Source of the DNA: Benincasa hispida
Lineage: Eukaryota > Streptophyta > Magnoliopsida > Cucurbitales > Cucurbitaceae
Reading direction: 5' to 3'
Length of the DNA: 64,000 nt
Assembly: GCF_009727055.1 (NCBI RefSeq)
Contig: NC_052354.1
Span: forward strand, 3,436,677-3,500,676
Below are positions 58,013 to 64,000 of this stretch, piece after piece. Numbering within the stretch: position 1 is the first letter of the stretch; each line of letters begins with the position of its first letter. The notes under the pieces were generated by a model. It made no database searches. It was given only the letters and a program-made list of their open reading frames with translations, and was not told the DNA's origin. Position numbers and translations under genes: made by a program.

Positions 58013-59767
58013 TGAACGCGTTCAGATCTTTCCGATTTTATTGTGACTGAAATATCACACACGCATTCTAACAGATAGTTATGCAATTCAACAATAATTA
58101 ACGACATGCTTTGATAAATAAGATACAAGAGATTGAATTCACATATTAGTTGAAGACTCTCTTCACTTCGAACTCAATGCAGTGGAAACTACCCTCTACG
58201 AACTTTATCGTCCACCAAAGAGTCGACTATGGTAGCACGATCGTCTACATAAACGACAGCAACACGAACAAGCATGATCCAGTAGGAGCGGGGATGACAC
58301 CACCACTTAGAGCCCTTGGTATTCTCAGAGTGAAAATCCAAAGAGTGGTCTTTGTTGAATTTGGTAGAGGTTGGAGGTACGGGCTGATTGTGTAGACGAT
58401 AAGCAAGTGGGGGAGAAAGCTATCGTATAGTGGGGATGCTTATCGTTTAGATAAAGCTACACGATCATGTAGGTTTTACTAAGCGATCGTTTAGTAATAG
58501 GTAAACGATCGTTTAGAAAATGTGGCATGCTAGGCGATCGTTTACGAAAGCTAAGCGATCGTTTAGAGAAAGGCGTGCGATCGTTTAGACGCGGGTGTGC
58601 GATCGTTTACACCGATTGCAATTTTTTTGAACCCCTTATAAATGGAAACAAATTTTCGTTTTATTCTTCAGTTATAATAACCGAATATAGATTCTTCTAC
58701 TAACGCACGATCGAGGAGAAGATTTAGGCTAGTTATCACGTAATTAACCAATTTAATTAATAAATGAATATAATCATATTCTTACCCTATAGTTTGATAT
58801 TAGATATCTACTATAGTAATTTCTCTTCCACTTGATATAAATCATATTTATATCTAATTTCCTCCAAAATAATGTATCTCATATATTTAGCCAATTATAT
58901 CATATATAAATAACCAGTTCAATTATATCATATATAACCGAACTCCCTCTTATCAATTCGAACATTTCGACCCAAAAACTGATTCTTGACTTTATCCAAG
59001 CTACCTAGGGGACCTTATGGACCTGTGGCTTGAAGCTCCAACGGTACGTGAATAGCTGACTAAACTCTTTAGCCACAAGATCCACCATCCGTTAACTGCC
59101 AGACATTCCACTAAAGAACAACAGTTGAACTATTCTTACCACAGATATATTTCTGTGTCCATCGGATATAACCAATCATGGGTACGATGACCCTTCACAG
59201 ATGCTCGTAAGTATAGTTGTGCCAATTTACCGTTTTTTCCATGTAGTTACATCTCACTCCTTAAGTACCAATGATTCCTCTAATGAACAATACAACATAA
59301 ACTATGTGCACCTCTCGGGCCAAGAAAAGATGTGTGGCACCACATCGTTCAAGCTATGGAATCAGCCCTTAAGGAAACTCTTTGTATAGGACGCCCCCGC
59401 TCGCATGTCCCATACACGAATGATCAGGATCAGACCATCTGTAACAAGTCACAACACTTGTGACCATTCCACAAAGGGCCGCATCCATAGCGTTATCAAG
59501 ATAAGGTTTCCCTCCTATATCCATATACAACAGACCATTTTGGTTATCACTCAAGACATGATCTACTTGTATGTCACCACTTACATGCTTAAGTTACATA
59601 TAGATAACCAGAGATTTTATGTTTATTGGTTTGTGGTAAAACAAATAAAATATACAACTGAGCAAAATCAAGATGTGAAGTAAATATCATATATTATACA
59701 ACACAAGCGTTCGTACAAACTATTTACAAACTACAGGACACGAACCTTTAGGGCATCAACCCCAACA
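58013..59767 (-). mobile_element. Family-B LTR F (1755 bp, truncated)
   Basis: The minus strand starts TGTTGGGGTTGATGCCC (at 59767) and is the closest relative of LTR A (1859-3967). It lacks A's terminal 27 bp next to the bZIP sequence and about 300 bp near 59362, where AAACTCTTTGTATAGGA joins the deletion edges. The motif array at 58470-58612 has six CGATCGTTTA copies. The flanks AGATGG and ATTGC do not match, consistent with a deletion at one end. Confidence 0.85.
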
Positions 59768-62700
59768 ATTGCTACTTCTCTTACTTTTTCCCTATATGTC
59801 TCTGAAAAGATTGTTCATTAAAGAGGTTGTAGCTATTAAAATTGTTCGATCTATAAGCAAATTGATGGTACGTTGTCATGAACTCTAAGCTTGTGGATTT
59901 CTTTCTTTTGTTATGAATTTCAACTGATAGTTCCTTATTTTTGTTTTGTTAGTATACTATAAATGTTTTTGAAGTATAGGATGTTGATTTGTATTCAAGG
60001 TGAAATGTTACCTTCATAGCTGAAAATTTCTAGCATCAATTCTAATATATGCTAATATGCCTATGGTTATTCTATTTTGTTGGGCTCATAAACTTTCTAT
60101 ATTTAAATACTGAAGGAGGTTCGTGCATTTTTATGCGTTTTTTTTTTTTGCTTGTAGCTTGAGAGAATGGAGAGGGCTTTTCACATCGTTTTGTTGGTTC
60201 TTCTTCTAGGAACTTGTATGGTGATTCGAGACGGGTTTTTCACTTCTACTCACTCCTTTTGATTCTTCTTCTTCTAGGGACTTCTTCTTTTGCCCCTTCC
60301 ATAATTTGATAGTTTTATTTTATTTTTTTGTGCAATTTTCCCAACAATTTCTAGACTTGTGTTATCCATGTCTAAGGTTGGTCAGTGTAAGCACCTTGAC
60401 TTTGAACATCCCTATTAGTTTTTCTTTTAGGTTGAATTATAATTTTACTCAATAATTTGTATCTTGCATTTTCTGTGCGGTTATGGATGCATTATGAGCC
60501 ATTATCTTGATCAATGACATGAAGATAAGAAATAATGGACTTTCCCAAGTATTAACCTTTATAGGGGTTCTATGTTTTTTAGGTATGATTTTGTTGGATT
60601 TGAAGAGATGGGTGTAGATTCTTAGGTCTGATTTGAAGAGGAACAACCTGTCAAGCCAATATTTGGCAAGTTTTCCTCTTAATTATCATTTTAGAAGAAA
60701 CGAGCTTGATGAGGTTGAGGATAGCTCAAATTTTTGAATGAGATATGAAAATTGTTCATGGTCACGCTTGAAATTTTGTATGGTCTCGAGTATAATTCTT
60801 CTTATAATTCTTATTTTATTCTAAGGTGTTTGATTAGACAAGGTGATACAGTGTTTTGACTATTTTGCAGTTATGATAGTCATAGTTTCATATTAATAAA
60901 GTAAGGAAGTTGATTTATTCTTTTATATGTTTATGCATTTTGACAACTTATAATTATCTATTTATCTTGTAATCAAAGGCCATAAGCTAAAATCCATTTC
61001 GGATGCCAGGACTCTTGTTAGCACTTAGCATTATCTACTTCTACTCTTGCTTAAAAGTGATTGAATTATAGAGAAAAAATCTATAAATCCTTTTGTTGTA
61101 CCCTAATGTAGGATGGTAAATTTGTGTTGATGCAAGCCAAGTACCTTTAATTGTTGTTTTGATTCCTTGAGTAGTATTCCCTACTGTTGATATTAATTTG
61201 AAATTTAGAGTTTCGCTTATTCGTAGGACTTTTTTGTTTATTTAATATAATTCAAGAGGTACAACTCTAGGTTTTAATACTCTTCTCTTTTCAGTTGTAG
61301 ATTTCAAGGAGTTGAAGATAACATCTGGAGAGACGTTAATAAGTTTGGAGCTACCTAAGAGTGTTGTGCTTGAAGGAAGGTGTGGTCTTTCTTTCTTAAT
61401 AGTATATATATGCTCTATATTTTATGATCACAAATATTTTCTATCCGGTATAGTGTATCCAAATGTGGTTAATTGTTTCATGTATTCATATGGAGATGAT
61501 GATTGCAAAGGTGGTTTTGATAGTTGTTATGGGGAGAATGATATAGTTTTGTTAATATGAGGTGGATGTGTGGTTTTGATTGAAGTTTCGGAAATGTAAT
61601 TTACTGTTGGAATTATGTTCCATATATTCTTTTTGAAAATGTTCATGTGGGCCTGTCTATATTCTTCCAATTAACTTAGAAGATCCTTCATAGAGTTATA
61701 AAGTTTTATAATGACAATGTTCAAGAATGTGATCTTTTGTCAAAGGTATTGGAGAAAATTTTGGTTCATAAGATTCAAATGTGTTTAATTAATTATTTGG
61801 TTTGATAAATATTTGTCAATATATCATATATGTGATTGTTGGAATAGAATACAAGAACAATTTGTAGGTAAACATCCATATTAAAATTTTTTAAAAATCA
61901 CAAACAAACTTGACAAGTTAAATGTGTCAAGATATATATATATATAACAAATAGAAACTATCAAAAAATTTTGCACTTGACACTTTATTCTTGTCAAGAA
62001 CACCTATATTCTTGACATTTTATAGTATCAAGTATATCTTGACATTTTTCACTTGTCAAGTAAAACTACTTGACGTTTTTTATTTATCAAAAACGTCAAT
62101 ATTCTTGACATTACAATTATGTCAAGTGTCATTGTTTTTGATATTTTTTCCTAGTCGAGAACATCCACATTCTTGACATTGGATTTCTTGACCTTTTTAA
62201 AAAACATTGACACTAGACATTGAAAAAACGTCTTTCATCCTTTCAAGAGAATATTATCTTCTCCCATTTTTTTGTATATTTCTCTCATTCTTTATAGCAA
62301 TTTAGGTTTAAAAAACTTTGATCTATTTATGGAAGAAATTGGTCTTTACTATTGACTAGGGCAACAATATCATTCTTGTGAGCGTCTAGTTATCCACTTA
62401 TAGGAATAATATTTATAATCTTAATTCCAATATTTTTTTTGAAAAATAAAATGGTTATGAAAGAGTTTTAGTTTTTCATTGGCCACTTTTAGTACAAAGT
62501 TCACATGAAATTTTAAAATTTGTTTGATGTCGATGTGGCAAAAACTAATGACTTTACAATATTTTGAGTCTCATTTCTCTCCCATTCACCTCCCGCAATC
62601 CCTTCTTCTCATCCTTCCCACTTCAGGTAGAGGTGTCAAATTTCATTCTCTATTTGTGGAAGATACTACAATGTGTCAATAATTTTACACTGTCAGATAT

Positions 62701-63090
62701 ATGAGAGAGAAATGATCATTATTTTTAATCTATATCTCATACTTATCGAGAGACAAAGATTTTGGATCTATATATTGGATTTATTAGAAGCAACCACATT
62801 GTAGCACTATTTCAACAATTCTTTCAATGAAGTGGGGATGTAAATGACTTTTCCATCCTAAAATCCTTTCTCGTCCTCACAACTACTTAAATTACAAATT
62901 TTCTGTACAAAATTTATCCATTTATAATATCATTTTATAGAAAAATAAGGGAAAGCTTAAAAAATATATATTCAATGGGGAGGGAAAAAGAGATGGAGAA
63001 TGAGTGAAAGTAAACGTCAAAATTTTAAATTGTGTGTATGTGCATGTGCATGTGCGCGCGTGTGTGATGTATGATGTAAGCATTTTTTAA
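59768..63090. other. Intergenic region, AT-rich, no convincing gene
   Basis: Two related TTCTTCTTCTAGG.ACTT phrases lie at about 60200 and 60270. A frame at 61312-61560 starts after a possible acceptor but matches nothing I know. The block 61905-62230 is described separately. Alternating purine-pyrimidine repeats lie at 63030-63066. No RNA gene was recognised. Confidence 0.5.
61905..62230. repeat. TTGAC/GTCAA-dense block
   Basis: About 14 copies of TTGAC or its complement GTCAA lie within about 320 bp, often as CTTGACATT or as small palindromes such as CTTGTCAAG. The spacing is irregular. The same phrases occur at 36930-37060. The pattern resembles transposase-binding subterminal repeats of CACTA-type DNA transposons, but no CACTA ends were identified. 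Confidence 0.6.
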
Positions 63091-63366
63091 ATGTTAAAAA
63101 TTAGCATCCTTAGTAATATGAATTCAACCACTAAACCATTGCATATATCGGAAGGAGTAATTACGAGAAACAAGGCAAAAAAGATTCAAGAGACCTTCAC
63201 ACTACATTTTCAAAAGTTAGCAAATTTACAAGAAGCAACGAATAATTTTGAGTCCGAATTTAAATATAATGTTAGTTTAATGAGTCAAGAAGAGAATGAA
63301 GTAAAGATGACATGGGAAAAATCTTATAGTTTGATAGATGGCATGGTAGATAAAAAAAATGTGTAA
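63091..63366 (+). pseudogene. Probable Ty3/gypsy gag-region fragment
   Basis: From codon 11 the 91-codon frame reads MNSTTKPLHISEGVITRNKA, then KKIQETFTLHFQKLANLQEA. This resembles the segment GP(L/I)TRSRAKKLQE found in plant Ty3/gypsy polyproteins. It ends at a TAA, and no adjoining protease or reverse transcriptase was found. Confidence 0.55.
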
Positions 63367-64000
63367 ATTTTATGAAGAAAATGCTGTCAAGTGTGCAGTG
63401 CATAGGAAAACGTGATGTCAAACCTCATCAAACGTGCACTTCAACTTTATTGCCTTCTGGAGGAGTTGTGTAAGAGAAATTGAAAACTTTCTACATGTTT
63501 AGTTTTGTATTTTGACTTATTAACTAGTGTGCAATTAAGTTTTAGGTTTCTAGGTAGAATTTTGAGTTCTTAGTCCTTTGCACGAAACAAAAGCGAAAGG
63601 GACTTGATGGGTGAAAAAGAAGAAGGACAACTACGGATAAGCCCACGGAGGACATGAATAAGGCACTAAACAAAGATGGACTCGACTTGGAGAATATTCA
63701 TGAACATGTTTATCTACCATTCTATGCATGGAATTATGCTAGAAGATGTTCCTCACAAGTTTAAGCTATGAACGAGGAAGGCCTATGGCATGTCAAAAGA
63801 TCCTGTAAAGCATCTAGATACAATCTGGTCATGAATTAAATTTCACAGAGTTTGGGATGGAATCAAGTGTCGAACATTCTCTTTCACACTCATAAGACCT
63901 ACAAGGAAATGGTGTAATTCAGGCGGCTAAAGTAGAAGTCGATCTCCTCTTTTTAAGAATTGGCTTCAAGTGTTTGTGAAGCAACTTCTAGAGGACATGA
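63367..64000. other. Continuation of decayed retroelement-like sequence
   Basis: Loose coding-like phrases follow without a sustained frame (for example near 63640-63780). They may belong to the same Ty3/gypsy relic, which would run past the window edge. I cannot assign them. Confidence 0.35.

Noticed and set aside
61312..61560. 82-codon frame that might be an exon
   Set aside because: It follows a possible acceptor, but no partner exons, conserved motif or family resemblance could be found.
61905..62230. A CRISPR-like or satellite array
   Set aside because: The motif spacing is irregular, the words occur in both orientations, and the host is a plant.

Overview
The window is nuclear DNA of a dicot plant. 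It is AT-rich, its genes have many short GT-AG introns, and Ty1/copia long terminal repeats (LTRs), hAT- and Mutator-like elements, SINE and LINE debris surround them. I suspect a cucurbit from the feel of the repeats, but nothing here proves it. Only two host genes look intact, both on the + strand: the DNA primase small subunit (coding 13729-19968, 16 exons, 450 aa) and the ribosome-biogenesis protein BOP1 (coding 26272-34204, 17 coding exons, 723 aa). Both could be followed exon by exon with the reading frame kept across every junction. BOP1 intron 13 has AT-AC ends with U12-type donor and branch-site sequences.

Left flank (1-13.4 kb): a GDSL esterase/lipase pseudogene (minus strand, 7482-8696) is cut off in its third exon by a copia element (3968-7481). 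That element is interrupted by a 1.37 kb hAT-like element with a perfect 8-bp target duplication (5339-6708), and its integrase is broken by a second copia family whose 2.1 kb LTR lies at 1859-3967. A Mutator-like fold-back element (9067-9931) and smaller repeats fill the space up to the primase.

Middle (13.4-34.2 kb): primase, a 4.7 kb intergenic stretch with two tandem-repeat blocks, then BOP1. The introns of both genes carry datable retro-insertions: a 1.1 kb non-LTR copy with a 19-bp target duplication, a 213-bp solo LTR with a 5-bp duplication, and a 42-bp retro-tail with a 14-bp duplication.

Right flank (34.2-64 kb): a group I bZIP pseudogene is split into pieces by nested copia insertions. 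Element C (37684-55503) sits in its first recognisable exon. Inside C are element B (38143-48530, perfect AAAAC duplication) and a solo LTR D (53372-55362). Solo LTR E (55902-57985, perfect GGAAC duplication) interrupts a later bZIP exon, and LTR F (58013-59767) ends the visible bZIP sequence. Decayed intergenic DNA follows, with a TTGAC-rich block and a probable Ty3/gypsy gag fragment.

The assembly is suspect in element B. A 38-bp back-to-back Tn5 mosaic-end sequence at 41330-41367 matches a mate-pair library junction adapter, and the second copy of the element leader (44.6-46.6 kb) is dense in small indels. The two intact genes act in separate processes, replication priming and 60S ribosome assembly, and I see no evidence that they are functionally linked.
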